From: Candidatus Mediterraneibacter pullicola
GTDB taxonomy: Bacteria > Bacillota > Clostridia > Lachnospirales > Lachnospiraceae
Reading direction: 5' to 3'
DNA length: 64,000 bases
NCBI GenBank assembly: GCA_019117065.1
Contig: DXAK01000045.1
Span: forward strand, 98,822 to 162,821
In this document: positions 12,205 through 23,297 of the stretch, piece by piece
How the letters are laid out: every line of letters starts with the position of its first letter
Numbering within the stretch: position 1 is the stretch's first letter
The notes under the pieces: generated by a model
What the model saw: the letters and a program-made list of their open reading frames with translations, nothing else
Database searches by the model: none
What the model was told of the DNA's origin: nothing
Position numbers and translations under genes: made by a program

Positions 12205-13764
12205 GTGCAATTAAGTTTAGGCTTATGTATAGTAATTGCCGTGGCCCTCGCGTTGATAGTTGGGATCATATCTCATTTTGTGACGGTTTCTAATCTGAAG
12301 AAGAATGCTGAGAGTAAGATTGGGAATGCGGAAGCGAAGGCAAGGGAGATCATCGACGATGCTGTGAAAACTGCTGAGACAACGAAAAAGGAAGCTCTTT
12401 TGGAAGTGAAAGAAGAGTCGATCAAGACGAAAAATGATCTTGAGAAAGAGACTAAGGAAAGAAGAGCAGAACTGCAGCGCTATGAAAAGAGAGTGCTTGC
12501 AAAGGAAGAAGCGGTTGACAAACGCTCAGACGCTCTGGAACATCGGGAGTCAAAGCTCACAGCAAAGGAAGAACAGCTACGCCAGCGTGAAGCCAAGGCA
12601 GAAGAACTGAGTCAGAAACGGGTGCAGGAACTGGAACGAATCTCAGGACTTACCTCCGAACAGGCAAAAGAATATCTGTTGAAAACTGTTGAAGAAGATG
12701 TTAAACATGACACCGCGAAGATGGTCAGAGAGTTGGAAGCTCAGGCAAAGGAGGAGGCTGACAAGAAGGCGAAAGAGTATGTTGTCAATGCCATCCAAAG
12801 ATGTGCCGCAGACCATGTAGCAGAGACGACGATTTCTGTTGTGCAGCTTCCGAGCGATGAGATGAAGGGACGTATTATCGGCCGCGAGGGAAGGAATATC
12901 CGGACGCTGGAGACCCTTACAGGTGTGGAACTGATTATTGACGACACACCGGAGGCGGTGGTTCTCTCCGGATTTGACCCAATCCGTCGTGAGGTCGCAA
13001 GGATTGCTCTCGAGAGGCTGATTGTGGACGGACGTATTCATCCGGCTAGGATTGAAGAAATGGTAGAAAAGGCGCAGAAGGAAGTCGATACGATGATTAG
13101 GGAAGAGGGGGAAGCTGCGGCGCTCGAAGTTGGAGTGCCGGGCATTCATCCCGAGCTGATCCGCCTCCTTGGACGCATGAAGTTCAGAACAAGTTATGGG
13201 CAGAATGCCCTGAAGCACTCCATCGAGGTGGCTCAGCTTGCAGGGCTTCTTGCAGGTGAGATCGGCATTGACGTGAGAGTGGCGAAGCGTGCTGGACTTT
13301 TGCACGATATAGGCAAATCTATCGACCATGATGTAGAAGGGTCACATATCCAGATAGGTGTGGATCTGTGTAGAAAATACAAGGAGTCCGCAACTGTCAT
13401 AAATGCTGTGGAAGCACATCACGGCGATGTGGAGCCACAGACACTGGTCGCCTGTGTAGTACAGGCTGCTGACACGATTTCAGCGGCAAGACCGGGCGCA
13501 AGGCGTGAGACCATTGAAACATATACAAACAGATTGAAACAGTTAGAAGAGATTACCAACCAGTTTAAAGGTGTGGATAAATCTTTTGCCATTCAGGCAG
13601 GTAGAGAGATTCGTGTTATGGTAGTTCCGGAGCAGGTATCTGATGATGATATGGTGCTTATGGCAAGGGATATTGCAAAACAGATCGAGTTTGAGCTGGA
13701 ATATCCCGGACAGATCAAGGTAAATGTCATCCGTGAATCGCGGGCGACAGATTACGCGAAATAG
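12205..13764 (+). CDS. rny: Ribonuclease Y
   Basis: N-terminal TM plus coiled coil, KH domain ([31 protein letters not shown]), HD domain ([15 protein letters not shown]). Confidence 0.97.
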   Translation: MQLSLGLCIVIAVALALIVGIISHFVTVSNLKKNAESKIGNAEAKAREIIDDAVKTAETTKKEALLEVKEESIKTKNDLEKETKERRAELQRYEKRVLAKEEAVDKRSDALEHRESKLTAKEEQLRQREAKAEELSQKRVQELERISGLTSEQAKEYLLKTVEEDVKHDTAKMVRELEAQAKEEADKKAKEYVVNAIQRCAADHVAETTISVVQLPSDEMKGRIIGREGRNIRTLETLTGVELIIDDTPEAVVLSGFDPIRREVARIALERLIVDGRIHPARIEEMVEKAQKEVDTMIREEGEAAALEVGVPGIHPELIRLLGRMKFRTSYGQNALKHSIEVAQLAGLLAGEIGIDVRVAKRAGLLHDIGKSIDHDVEGSHIQIGVDLCRKYKESATVINAVEAHHGDVEPQTLVACVVQAADTISAARPGARRETIETYTNRLKQLEEITNQFKGVDKSFAIQAGREIRVMVVPEQVSDDDMVLMARDIAKQIEFELEYPGQIKVNVIRESRATDYAK

Positions 13765-13794
13765 CAATAAATCATAACAACAGATGAAAAACCG

Positions 13795-13820
13795 GCCCCT
13801 GTCGTAAGACAGGGGCTTTT
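13795..13820 (+). terminator. Intrinsic terminator after rny
   Basis: GCCCCTGTC GTAA GACAGGGGC followed by TTTT. Confidence 0.9.
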
Positions 13821-13893
13821 TAGTTATATGGGAAAACCCAGAGGCAGAAATTTTAACAGGAATAACAAATCCGGAAAATAAAGGAGATTAAGT

Positions 13894-14433
13894 ATGAGTG
13901 AGCATATCAAACGGTTGAAAAGAGAGTTAAAATTCAGAGGAACGATCATTGATTTTTATCAGGATACTATGGAGATCAACGGGGATCACACAGCGGTCTG
14001 GGATTTTATTAAGCACAAAGGAGCGGCGGCCGTGGTACCAGTGACAGAGGATGGGAAGATTCTCATGGTGCGCCAGTACAGAAACGCCCTTGACCGGTAT
14101 ACACTTGAGATTCCGGCAGGCGCTCTGGATAAGGAGGATGAGCCGGGAAGAGAGTGCGCGTCCCGGGAACTGGAGGAGGAGACGGGTTTTTGCAGTGAAA
14201 ATCTGGAGTGGCTCATCACTCTTCGCACGACAGTCGCCTTCTGTAACGAGCGGATCGAGGTTTATGTGGCGAAGAATCTGATGCCGTCAAAACAACATCT
14301 TGACGAGGATGAATTTATTGATGTTCAGCCATATACGCTGGATGAGCTCAAGGAGAAGATTTTTTTAGGAGAGATCGAGGATGGGAAAACTGTGGCGTCA
14401 TTGATGGCATACGCTGTGAAATATAAAGAATAA
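13894..14433 (+). CDS. NUDIX hydrolase (ADP-ribose pyrophosphatase-like)
   Basis: Nudix box GALDKEDEPGRECASRELEEETGF. Confidence 0.93.
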   Translation: MSEHIKRLKRELKFRGTIIDFYQDTMEINGDHTAVWDFIKHKGAAAVVPVTEDGKILMVRQYRNALDRYTLEIPAGALDKEDEPGRECASRELEEETGFCSENLEWLITLRTTVAFCNERIEVYVAKNLMPSKQHLDEDEFIDVQPYTLDELKEKIFLGEIEDGKTVASLMAYAVKYKE

Positions 14434-14495
14434 AAGAACAACCCCGGCATATAATGAAATATCCCGCTACATCCGGACTGATAGGAGGAGGCAGC

Positions 14496-15035
14496 ATGAG
14501 AATATTTCATACGAGAAAGCAGCTTCTTGTTTTCTTTATGCCGGGGTTTTTACTCGGCATTATTTATGTCAATTTTATCGCAAAAAAATACATGGCTGAA
14601 CCGGGAATTTTTAGCGATTATTTTCTGGAGCAGTTCCGGTCAGCCTCCGTGGAGGCAAGAGAGTATATTTGGTACTTGCTGAAGATCCGGGCTGTGCCCT
14701 TTCTCACATTGATTGGCTTGTCTTTTACAAAGGCGAGGAAGGTATCATCCGTCCTGTTTCTCCTGTGGACGGGCATAGCCTTTGGCATTCTGATATCTGC
14801 TGCTGTGCTGAATATGGGGATCAAGGGAAGCCTTCTGTGTGTGGCTGGCCTGTTCCCGCAGTTTCTATTCTATATCCCGGCGTACCTTGTGCTTTTATGG
14901 CACTGTTACATGGTTCCTCAGAATAGCTGGAACCGTCAGAAAACTATATTTACCTCCTTGATGATGACAGTCGGCATCATGATGGAATTGTATGTCAATC
15001 CCATTCTTGTCAAAGCATTTCTTTCGGTGATGTAA
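14496..15035 (+). CDS. Stage II sporulation protein M-like membrane protein
   Basis: MPGFLLGIIYVNFIAKKYM... multi-TM SpoIIM-like protein; ATG 14496 preceded by AGGAGG. Confidence 0.6.
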   Translation: MRIFHTRKQLLVFFMPGFLLGIIYVNFIAKKYMAEPGIFSDYFLEQFRSASVEAREYIWYLLKIRAVPFLTLIGLSFTKARKVSSVLFLLWTGIAFGILISAAVLNMGIKGSLLCVAGLFPQFLFYIPAYLVLLWHCYMVPQNSWNRQKTIFTSLMMTVGIMMELYVNPILVKAFLSVM

Positions 15036-16347
15036 TTTTTTTTATCTGCACCCAAAGTACGAGAAATGCCAACGCAGAGACGATGAGTTGACTGACTAGC
15101 AATCCCCACAGATACCCTTGTATCCCAAATCCGGGGATGATGAGGAATACACCGGCGATACGGACGAGCAGCCCGGTGGCATTGATGAGAAAAGTAAGGG
15201 CTGTCTTTCCCAGACCATTGATAGCGCTCACAAGGGCGGTGTTCGTATAGAGAAAGGGGCAGATCCATGCAAGAGTGAGGATGAATCGTCCCGCGGAATT
15301 GCTATGGAAGAGGAGGCTCCCGATGAGATTGCCGAACAGAAGAAAGAACAGGCAGCTCGATAATCCAAGGATCAGGCAGCTTCCTACAGCCTTTTTCAGA
15401 AGCCGCGCCATGCCTGTGCGGTTCCCGGAAACCTGAGCCGCGCTTACCGCCGGCATAAGAACGGTTCCAACGGAGTTGGTGATGGCGGATGGAAATAGGA
15501 TGCAGGGCAGTGCCATTCCTGTCAGCACCCCATACATACTGAGTGCTTCGCTTGTGCTCATCCCGTAAAGTTTAAGACAGGAGGGGATGGAGGCGGCTTC
15601 CACGCTTTGGAGCAGGGTGACTGCCGCTCGGTTAGCGGTCAGAGGTATGGAGAGGGAGAGTAGTTCCCGCAGATTACCCGTGAGAGTGGAAAAGGCGGGA
15701 CACGGCATGGGCGCCTCCTGTCTGGAAAGAAAACGGGATGAGAACAGGGCGGAGGCAAATTCTCCCGCCACGATTCCTACCGTAGCAATCTGGATGGATG
15801 GAATGCGCCCATTTTGTTTCATGAATACGAAAAGAAGGAACACAGACAGGATACGCAGTATCTGTTCTATGAGTTGACTTAGCGCGGGGAGGGCTGTTCT
15901 TTGAAGCCCGAGGCTATATCCGCAGATACAGCTATGTACGGCAGCGCAAGGAAGGGCATAGGAAATGATAATCAGCAGTTCTTCACACCGAGAATCTCCG
16001 AGGAAGGTCTGTGCAATAAATGCCGCATTCTGCTGGACAAAAATTACCTCTGTGAATGAGAGGAGAAGAGTGAGGCTAAGAGCAGTGTATAGAATGCTCT
16101 TAGCCTCTTTTTGTCTTCCAAGTGAGACTTTTCCTGCTACCATGCGGGAGACGGCCGTCTGGATACCTGAAGTACTAAGGGAAAGACAGAGTGCATATAC
16201 GGGAAATGTAAGCTGATATAGTCCTACATTTTCCTCGCCAAAGGCGTGGCTTAAAAAGATGCGGAAGAAAAATCCCATAAAGCGGGTGATGAAACCGGCG
16301 GCAGTCAGTATGATGGCTCCCTGAAATAATTTGTGTTTTGAAGGCAT
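15010..16347 (-). CDS. Oligosaccharide/lipid flippase, SpoVB/MATE-like polysaccharide biosynthesis protein
   Basis: 12+ TM helices; KHKLFQGAIILTAAGFITRFMGFFFRIFLSHAFGEENVGLYQL N-terminal motif of SpoVB family. Confidence 0.82.
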   Translation of the reverse strand: MPSKHKLFQGAIILTAAGFITRFMGFFFRIFLSHAFGEENVGLYQLTFPVYALCLSLSTSGIQTAVSRMVAGKVSLGRQKEAKSILYTALSLTLLLSFTEVIFVQQNAAFIAQTFLGDSRCEELLIIISYALPCAAVHSCICGYSLGLQRTALPALSQLIEQILRILSVFLLFVFMKQNGRIPSIQIATVGIVAGEFASALFSSRFLSRQEAPMPCPAFSTLTGNLRELLSLSIPLTANRAAVTLLQSVEAASIPSCLKLYGMSTSEALSMYGVLTGMALPCILFPSAITNSVGTVLMPAVSAAQVSGNRTGMARLLKKAVGSCLILGLSSCLFFLLFGNLIGSLLFHSNSAGRFILTLAWICPFLYTNTALVSAINGLGKTALTFLINATGLLVRIAGVFLIIPGFGIQGYLWGLLVSQLIVSALAFLVLWVQIKKITSPKEML

Positions 16348-16428
16348 ATGCTATCACTCCGATATTCGTCCGCCGGATATCGACCGCGGACAGAAGCAGA
16401 CTTTTTACAGCATATGTTAATTCATGAC

Positions 16429-16457
16429 TTGACAGAACAAAGCTCGGGTGATATTCT
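16429..16457 (+). promoter_or_regulatory. Promoter of Rrf2 regulator / isc operon
   Basis: TTGACA (16429-16434) - 17 nt - TATTCT (16452-16457). Confidence 0.65.
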
Positions 16458-16541
16458 ACAAAAGTAAATCCCAGTAAAATACTAGGAAATAGAGAAGGGT
16501 TTCGCGATACAGCGAGAAAGCTTGACAAAGAAGGTGAGAAG

Positions 16542-16997
16542 GTGAAGCTGTCTACAAAAGGAAGATACGGGCTACGCGCACTGATTGATCTCGCCCAGAA
16601 CAGCAAAGAGACGCCAGTGTCCATTACCAGCATATCGGCTCGTCAGGATCTGTCGGAGCGGTATCTGGAGCAATTGATGTCCATGCTGAAGAAGGCGGGG
16701 CTGGTAGAGAGTATCCGAGGTGCCGGAGGCGGATATATTCTGGCGAAGGATATGAAAGAGATCTCTGTCGGCGATGTGCTAAGAGCACTGGAAGGCTCGT
16801 TAGAGCCTGTGGAGTGCGCGGGACTTGAGCCAGACGGAGGATGCAGAGCTTCAGATAGCTGTGTGACTAAATATGTCTGGCAGAGGATCAATGAGAGTAT
16901 CAACCGCACAGTGGATGAGATCATGCTGGATCAGCTTGTGCGGGAGAGTTTGAAGAAGGAAGGTACGGGCGCGGACCGTGCTGGATGCAAAAATTAG
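16542..16997 (+). CDS. Rrf2 family (IscR-like) transcriptional regulator
   Basis: MKLSTKGRYGLRALIDLAQ...SISARQDLSERYLEQLMSMLKKAGLVESIRGAGGGYILAKD; C-x(7)-C-x(5)-C cysteine cluster (CAGLEPDGGCRASDSC) and adjacency to iscS. Confidence 0.93.
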   Translation: MKLSTKGRYGLRALIDLAQNSKETPVSITSISARQDLSERYLEQLMSMLKKAGLVESIRGAGGGYILAKDMKEISVGDVLRALEGSLEPVECAGLEPDGGCRASDSCVTKYVWQRINESINRTVDEIMLDQLVRESLKKEGTGADRAGCKN

Positions 16998-17014
16998 AAT
17001 ATACGGAGGCAGAT

Positions 17015-18208
17015 ATGAACAAACTAATCTATCTTGACAACGCGGCAACAACGAAGACATCTCCCGAGGTGGCGGAGGCAATGCTGCCGTATTTTACAGA
17101 GCATTATGGGAATCCGTCCAGTGTGTACGGATTCGCTTCGGAGAATAAAGAAGTCATCACGAAACAGAGAGAAATTATCGCAAAGGTTCTTGGTGCAAAA
17201 GACAATGAGATCTATTTTACGGCGGGCGGGACAGAGTCCGATAACTGGGCGCTCATAGCTACCGCTGAAGCTTATGCGCCAAAGGGGAAACACATTATTA
17301 CAAGTAAGATAGAGCATCATGCAGTCCTGCACACGTGTGAGTATCTGGAAAAGCAGGGGTACGAAGTGACTTATTTGGATGTGGATGAGAACGGGCTTGT
17401 AAATCCAGAAGATGTGGAAAAGGCGATCCGCCCAGACACGATTCTTGTTTCCATTATGTTTGCTAACAATGAGGTCGGCTCCATTCAGCCAGTTGCTGAG
17501 ATTGGAAGGATTGCTCATGAGCATGGCGTCCTTTTCCATACGGATGCGGTGCAGGCGTTTGCCCAAGTGCCGATCAATGTAGATGAATGTAATATTGATA
17601 TGTTAAGCGCCAGCGGTCACAAACTGAACGGTCCGAAAGGAATTGGATTCCTCTATATTAGGAAAGGTGTGAAGATTCGTTCCTTCATTCACGGCGGCGC
17701 TCAAGAGAGAAGGCGCCGTGCGGGAACGGAGAATGTGCCGGGAATCGTAGGGCTTGGGAAAGCAGTGGAACTTGCCGCGGCGTCCATGAAAGAGAGAGCA
17801 GAAAAAGAATCTGAACTCAGGGATTATCTGATCGGCAGGCTTGAGAAGGAGATTCCGCACTGTAGACTGAATGGGGATCGGGTAAAACGTCTTCCTAACA
17901 ATGTGAATTTCAGTTTCCGTTTTGTAGAAGGTGAATCATTGCTTATCATGCTGGACATGAAAGGGATCTGCGCTTCCAGTGGTTCCGCCTGTACGTCCGG
18001 GTCTCTGGATCCGTCTCATGTGCTCCTTGCCATCGGACTGCCCCATGAGATCGCACACGGATCTCTTCGCATGACTCTGGGGGCGGACACGACGAAGGGA
18101 GACGTGGATTATGTGGTGGATTGCTTAAAAGAGATTGTCGCACAGCTTCGGAGCATGTCGCCGCTATATGAAGATTTTACACGTAAGCAGGCAAAACCCG
18201 CAGACTGA
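17015..18208 (+). CDS. iscS: Cysteine desulfurase (IscS/NifS family)
   Basis: IYLDNAATTKTSPEV...; SGHKLNGPKGIGFLYIRKG PLP-Lys region; SSGSACTSGSLDPSHVL active-site Cys loop. Confidence 0.95.
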   Translation: MNKLIYLDNAATTKTSPEVAEAMLPYFTEHYGNPSSVYGFASENKEVITKQREIIAKVLGAKDNEIYFTAGGTESDNWALIATAEAYAPKGKHIITSKIEHHAVLHTCEYLEKQGYEVTYLDVDENGLVNPEDVEKAIRPDTILVSIMFANNEVGSIQPVAEIGRIAHEHGVLFHTDAVQAFAQVPINVDECNIDMLSASGHKLNGPKGIGFLYIRKGVKIRSFIHGGAQERRRRAGTENVPGIVGLGKAVELAAASMKERAEKESELRDYLIGRLEKEIPHCRLNGDRVKRLPNNVNFSFRFVEGESLLIMLDMKGICASSGSACTSGSLDPSHVLLAIGLPHEIAHGSLRMTLGADTTKGDVDYVVDCLKEIVAQLRSMSPLYEDFTRKQAKPAD

Positions 18209-18302
18209 TCTGGTCTGCATGCAGAATGTATTTGTAATATAACAGGATATTAGCTAAGAGTAGCAGATAAAAGAAAATACACAGATTAGGAGGAAAGAAT
18301 AG

Positions 18303-18740
18303 ATGTATACAGAGAAAGTAATGGATCATTTTCAGCATCCGAGAAATGTAGGAGAGATTGAGAACGCCAGCGGCGTTGGGACAGTTGGAAACGCAAAATG
18401 CGGGGATATCATGAGGATCTATCTGGATATCGATGAGAATCAGATTATCCGTGATGTAAAGTTTAAGACATTTGGCTGCGGCGCGGCTGTGGCGACAAGC
18501 AGCATGGCAACAGAGCTTGTAAAAGGAAAAAGTGTTCAGGAAGCCATGGAAGTGACGAATAAAGCGGTCATGGAGGCTCTGGACGGACTTCCGCCGGTCA
18601 AGATACACTGTTCCCTTCTGGCAGAGGAGGCGATCCACGCAGCTCTATGGGACTACGCGGAGAAGAACGGGATCAAGATCGAGGGCTTGGAAAAGCCGAA
18701 GTCTGACATTCATGAGGATGAGGAAGAAGAGGAATATTAA
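18303..18740 (+). CDS. iscU: Fe-S cluster assembly scaffold (IscU/NifU N-terminal type)
   Basis: MYTEKVMDHFQHPRNVGEIENASGVGTVGNAKCGD...FKTFGCGAAVATSSMATEL...KIHCSLLAEEAI. Confidence 0.95.
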   Translation: MYTEKVMDHFQHPRNVGEIENASGVGTVGNAKCGDIMRIYLDIDENQIIRDVKFKTFGCGAAVATSSMATELVKGKSVQEAMEVTNKAVMEALDGLPPVKIHCSLLAEEAIHAALWDYAEKNGIKIEGLEKPKSDIHEDEEEEEY

Positions 18741-19822
18741 TGAGCAAGGTTGTCGTTGGAATGTCTGGAGGAGTGGACTCTTCTGTAGCGGCATATCTGC
18801 TGAAAGAACAAGGATATGATGTGATTGGTGTGACCATGCAGATCTGGCAGAAGGAGGATACTTGCTCTGTCGAGGAAAATGGCGGGTGCTGCGGTTTGAG
18901 CGCTGTGGAGGATGCCAGACGGGTAGCGGCAGCTCTTGACATCCCTTACTATGTGATGAACTTCAGGAGGGAGTTTCAAACGAGTGTGATTGACTATTTC
19001 ACGGACGAGTATCTGAATGGGCGAACACCAAACCCGTGTATCGCCTGCAACCGGTATGTGAAATGGGAGGCACTCTTAAACCGTAGTCTGTCCATCGGGG
19101 CGGAATATATCGCAACGGGACATTATGCCCGTGTAGAACAGCTTCCGAATGGAAGGTATACGCTGAAGCACTCAAAAACCCTGACAAAGGATCAGACTTA
19201 TGCCCTTTACAATTTGACACAGGAACAGCTTAGGCGGACGCTGATGCCGGTGGGGGCATATTCAAAGGACGAGATCCGAGCCATAGCGGAGAGAATCGGG
19301 CTGCTTGTTGCAGACAAGCCGGACAGTCAGGATATCTGTTTTGTGCCGGACGGGGATTATGCCTCGTTTATTGAGGAGACAGTCAAAAAACAGACAGGAC
19401 AGGAACTTCCGGCGGGGAATTTTGTAAGCCCGGGCGGGCATGTTCTCGGAAAGCATAAAGGGATCATCCACTATACGGTAGGACAACGGAAAGGGCTGGG
19501 GCTGTCGCTGGGGCATCCGGTTTTCGTCCTTGAGATCCGTCTGGAAACCAATGAGGTGGTCATCGGAACTTATGAGGAATCGCTGACCCGCACGGTGAGG
19601 GCAGACGGGCTGAATTTTATGAGTGTGGAAGACTTAACGGAGCCGAAACGGGTCTTTGCTAAGATCCGTTATAACCATAAAGGCGCATGGTGTACGGTGG
19701 AAAAGAGCGGAGATGATGAAGTGACTTGTCATTTTGAAGAGCCCCAAAGGGCGGTGACCCCGGGTCAGGCGCTTGTACTTTATGACGGAGAATATGTTCT
19801 GGGAGGAGGAACTATCCTGTGA
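18740..19822 (+). CDS. mnmA: tRNA-specific 2-thiouridylase MnmA
   Basis: VVVGMSGGVDSSVAAYLLKEQGYDVIGVTMQIW; NPCIACNRYVKW; PDSQDICFV. Confidence 0.97.
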   Translation: MSKVVVGMSGGVDSSVAAYLLKEQGYDVIGVTMQIWQKEDTCSVEENGGCCGLSAVEDARRVAAALDIPYYVMNFRREFQTSVIDYFTDEYLNGRTPNPCIACNRYVKWEALLNRSLSIGAEYIATGHYARVEQLPNGRYTLKHSKTLTKDQTYALYNLTQEQLRRTLMPVGAYSKDEIRAIAERIGLLVADKPDSQDICFVPDGDYASFIEETVKKQTGQELPAGNFVSPGGHVLGKHKGIIHYTVGQRKGLGLSLGHPVFVLEIRLETNEVVIGTYEESLTRTVRADGLNFMSVEDLTEPKRVFAKIRYNHKGAWCTVEKSGDDEVTCHFEEPQRAVTPGQALVLYDGEYVLGGGTIL

Positions 19823-20694
19823 ACGGAGAGAAATATGAAAGTGCGTTTGGAATGTCTGCTCAGAAGGGGATTCTCTGTGATGCCCATATGCACACGTCTT
19901 TTTCCACAGACTCTTCTGCGCCGGTGAGTAGTATGCTGGACTGCGCGGTTGCAAGAGGATTGAAGGCGGTTTGTATCACGGATCATATGGATTTGGATTT
20001 CCCGCCTCAGGAGGGGGAGGATGTCTCCGCAGATCCGCAGCTCTTTCAGTTTGATATTGAGGAATATTTTCGTGTCCTGCTTCGCCTGAAAGAAGAGTAT
20101 AAGGACAGGCTGGAGGTGCGGATCGGTATTGAGCTGGGGCTTCAGTCTCACCTTGGAGATCGGTACAAAGAACTGCTGGCACGATATCCTTTTGATTTTG
20201 TCATCGGTTCCATCCATCTGGTGAGAGGTATGGATCCATATTACGGGAAATTGTTCGAGGGCAGACCGGATGCAAAAGCATACGAGGAGGCTTTTGAAGA
20301 AACATTACTCTGCATAAGGCACAATGAAGGTTTTGATGCGCTGGGGCATCTGGACTACGTGGTGCGTTACGGCAAACATCAGGCACGGGAGTATTCTTAC
20401 TGTGCGTTTGCAGATCAGATTGATGAAGTGTTAAAAGAGTTAATCTCCATGGGGAAAGGCTTAGAACTCAATACAGGAGGGCTAAAATACGGGCTTGGAT
20501 TTACAAATCCTCATCCGGATGTGCTAAAGCGTTACCGGGAGCTGGGCGGTGAGATTGTTACCGTGGGGGCGGATGCCCATAAACCGAAACATGTGGGATA
20601 CGAGTTCAAAAAAGCGGCCAGTATACTGGAGGCGTGCGGATTCCGTTATTATGTGGAGTTCAAAGAGCGCAAGCCCGTTTTTAAGAGATTTTGA
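19819..20694 (+). CDS. PHP-domain histidinol-phosphatase (HisJ family)
   Basis: CDAHMHTSFSTDSSAPVSSMLDCAVARGLKAVCITDHMDLDFPP PHP motifs. Confidence 0.85.
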   Translation: MNGEKYESAFGMSAQKGILCDAHMHTSFSTDSSAPVSSMLDCAVARGLKAVCITDHMDLDFPPQEGEDVSADPQLFQFDIEEYFRVLLRLKEEYKDRLEVRIGIELGLQSHLGDRYKELLARYPFDFVIGSIHLVRGMDPYYGKLFEGRPDAKAYEEAFEETLLCIRHNEGFDALGHLDYVVRYGKHQAREYSYCAFADQIDEVLKELISMGKGLELNTGGLKYGLGFTNPHPDVLKRYRELGGEIVTVGADAHKPKHVGYEFKKAASILEACGFRYYVEFKERKPVFKRF

Positions 20695-20743
20695 TATTTG
20701 TACTTGAATTTTTGTTTCCATTTTAGTACAATTATTCTAGTTG

Positions 20744-20779
20744 ATGAATCCTTAACAATTTCTGTTTTTAGGGATTCAT
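20744..20779 (+). other. Hairpin upstream of gap
   Basis: ATGAATCC ... GGATTCAT inverted repeat with long loop. Confidence 0.35.
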
Positions 20780-20833
20780 TGTTATGGCTGTAACACAGTC
20801 AAATATTTTTTAAATTCTTAGGAGGAATTAATC

Positions 20834-21853
20834 ATGGCAGTAAAAGTAGCGATCAATGGATTTGGACGTATCGGACGTCTTGCTTTCAGACAGATGTTTG
20901 GGGCAGAGGGATTTGAGATCGTGGCAATTAACGACCTTACATCTCCGAAAATGCTGGCTCACTTACTGAAATATGACTCAACACAGGGCAAGTATGCACT
21001 GGCTGACAAGGTTGAGGCAGGAGAGGATTCCATCATTGTTGACGGAAAAGAGATCAAGATTTACGCGAAGGCTGATGCTAAAGAGCTTCCGTGGGGCGAG
21101 ATTGGCGTTGACGTTGTTCTGGAGTGTACAGGATTCTACACATCCAAGGCAAAAGCTCAGGCTCATATCGATGCAGGCGCTAAGAAAGTTATCATCTCTG
21201 CTCCGGCAGGCAACGACCTTCCGACTATCGTTTACAATGTAAACCACGAGACACTTACAAAGGATGATGATATCATTTCCGCAGCTTCTTGTACAACAAA
21301 CTGCCTTGCTCCGATGGCTAAGGCTCTCAATGATCTTGCACCGGTTAAGTCTGGTATTATGTGCACGATCCACGCTTACACAGGCGATCAGATGACACTT
21401 GACGGACCGCAGAGAAAGGGCGACTTAAGAAGATCCCGCGCAGCAGCCGTGAATATCGTTCCGAACAGCACAGGCGCAGCGAAAGCAATCGGTCTTGTTA
21501 TTCCGGAGCTCAATGGCAAACTGATCGGTTCTGCACAGCGTGTTCCGACTCCGACAGGTTCTACAACAATCCTTACAGCAGTTGTAGAGGGAGAGGTTAC
21601 AGTTGATCAGATCAATGCAGCTATGAAGGCAGCGGCTAACGAGTCTTATGGCTACAACACAGATGAGATCGTATCTAGCGATATCGTTGGTATGACATAT
21701 GGATCTCTGTTTGACGCTACACAGACAATGGCTCTTCCGGTTGGCGATGGCACAACGGAGGTTCAGGTTGTTTCATGGTATGACAACGAGAACTCTTACA
21801 CAAGCCAGATGGTAAGAACAATCAAATACTTCGGAAAACTTCTTGAAGCTTAA
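20834..21853 (+). CDS. gap: Glyceraldehyde-3-phosphate dehydrogenase, type I
   Basis: [34 protein letters not shown] active site. Confidence 0.98.
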   Translation: MAVKVAINGFGRIGRLAFRQMFGAEGFEIVAINDLTSPKMLAHLLKYDSTQGKYALADKVEAGEDSIIVDGKEIKIYAKADAKELPWGEIGVDVVLECTGFYTSKAKAQAHIDAGAKKVIISAPAGNDLPTIVYNVNHETLTKDDDIISAASCTTNCLAPMAKALNDLAPVKSGIMCTIHAYTGDQMTLDGPQRKGDLRRSRAAAVNIVPNSTGAAKAIGLVIPELNGKLIGSAQRVPTPTGSTTILTAVVEGEVTVDQINAAMKAAANESYGYNTDEIVSSDIVGMTYGSLFDATQTMALPVGDGTTEVQVVSWYDNENSYTSQMVRTIKYFGKLLEA

Positions 21854-21909
21854 TCCTTATTGAGAGGACAGGCAGTCATAAGTTGATCCGTAATAATTGA
21901 CTCACAATG

Positions 21910-21944
21910 GGGTCCGGTCTTATTGTTGGACCGGACCCTGTTTT
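21910..21944 (+). terminator. Intrinsic terminator after gap
   Basis: GGGTCCGGTC / GACCGGACCC perfect 10-bp stem followed by TGTTTT. Confidence 0.85.
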
Positions 21945-22022
21945 GCGTGATGGAACAAGCCAGACAAAGATCTGTGCCGCTTCCACCACGTTGTTATTCT
22001 AAAAGATCAGGAGGCAGTAAAA

Positions 22023-23222
22023 ATGGCAGCACTCAATAAAAAATCAGTAGATGATATCAATGTAAGAGGAAAAAGAGTCCTTGTTAGATGTGACTTTAAT
22101 GTTCCGCTTATCGACGGAAAGATCACGGACGAGAACCGTATTGTAGCGGCGCTTCCGACTATCAAGAAGCTGATCGCGGATGGAGGGAAGGTAATCCTTT
22201 GCTCACATCTCGGTAAGCCGAAAGGAGAGCCGAAGCCGGAGATGTCCCTTGCGCCGGTTGCAGTAAGACTTTCCGAGCTTCTCGGACAGGAAGTGAAATT
22301 CGCAGCTGACCCGGAGGTCGTAGGACCGAACGCTAAGGCAGCAGTAGAAGCGATGAAGGACGGAGATGTGGTTCTTCTTGAGAATACTCGTTACAGAGCA
22401 GAAGAGACAAAGAACGGCGAGGCATTTAGCAAAGAGCTTGCCTCTCTGTGTGATGTGTTTGTGAACGACGCATTTGGCACCGCTCACAGAGCTCACTGCT
22501 CAAATGTAGGCGTTACACAGTATGTTGACACGGCAGTAGTCGGATACCTGATGCAAAAAGAGATCGATTTCCTTGGAAACGCAGTAGAGAATCCGGAGAG
22601 ACCGTTCGTAGCGATCCTCGGCGGTTCTAAAGTATCCAGCAAGATTTCTGTCATCAACAATCTGCTTGAGAAAGTAGATACTCTTATCATCGGCGGCGGA
22701 ATGTGCTACACATTTACAAAGGCACAGGGCGGTAAAGTGGGAACCTCTCTTCTTGAGGAGGATTATCTCCAGTATGCGCTGGATATGATCGAGAAAGCAA
22801 AGGAGAAGGGTGTGAAGCTTCTTCTTCCCGTTGACTCAGTGATTGCGGATGCATTCTCCAACGATGCAAATACAAAGGTTGTCGCTCAAAGCGACATCCC
22901 GGACGGATGGATGGGTCTGGATATTGGACCGGAGACAGCGAAAATTTATGCGGATGCTGTGAAATCTGCTAAGACTGTTGTGTGGAACGGACCGATGGGA
23001 TGCTTTGAGATGCCGAAGTTTGCCGACGGAACAAAGACAGTAGCAGAGGCGCTTGCAAATACAGACGCCGTAACGATTATTGGCGGTGGAGATTCTGCGG
23101 CGGCCGTCAACCAGCTCGGCTACGGCGATAAGATGACCCATATTTCAACAGGCGGCGGAGCTTCCCTTGAGTTCCTCGAGGGTAAGGAACTGCCGGGCGT
23201 AGCAGCAGCAAACGACCGCTAA
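22023..23222 (+). CDS. pgk: Phosphoglycerate kinase
   Basis: [40 protein letters not shown]. Confidence 0.98.
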   Translation: MAALNKKSVDDINVRGKRVLVRCDFNVPLIDGKITDENRIVAALPTIKKLIADGGKVILCSHLGKPKGEPKPEMSLAPVAVRLSELLGQEVKFAADPEVVGPNAKAAVEAMKDGDVVLLENTRYRAEETKNGEAFSKELASLCDVFVNDAFGTAHRAHCSNVGVTQYVDTAVVGYLMQKEIDFLGNAVENPERPFVAILGGSKVSSKISVINNLLEKVDTLIIGGGMCYTFTKAQGGKVGTSLLEEDYLQYALDMIEKAKEKGVKLLLPVDSVIADAFSNDANTKVVAQSDIPDGWMGLDIGPETAKIYADAVKSAKTVVWNGPMGCFEMPKFADGTKTVAEALANTDAVTIIGGGDSAAAVNQLGYGDKMTHISTGGGASLEFLEGKELPGVAAANDR

Positions 23223-23297
23223 GTGGAGTATATGCCCCGATTGCGGCGTCAGATGCGTCGAGGAGATCGATAAGAAATATCAAGGAGAAATAATAAG

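Noticed and set aside
12643-13329. 228-aa ORF antisense to rny
   Set aside because: Shadow ORF inside a confident gene; no recognisable domain or start context.
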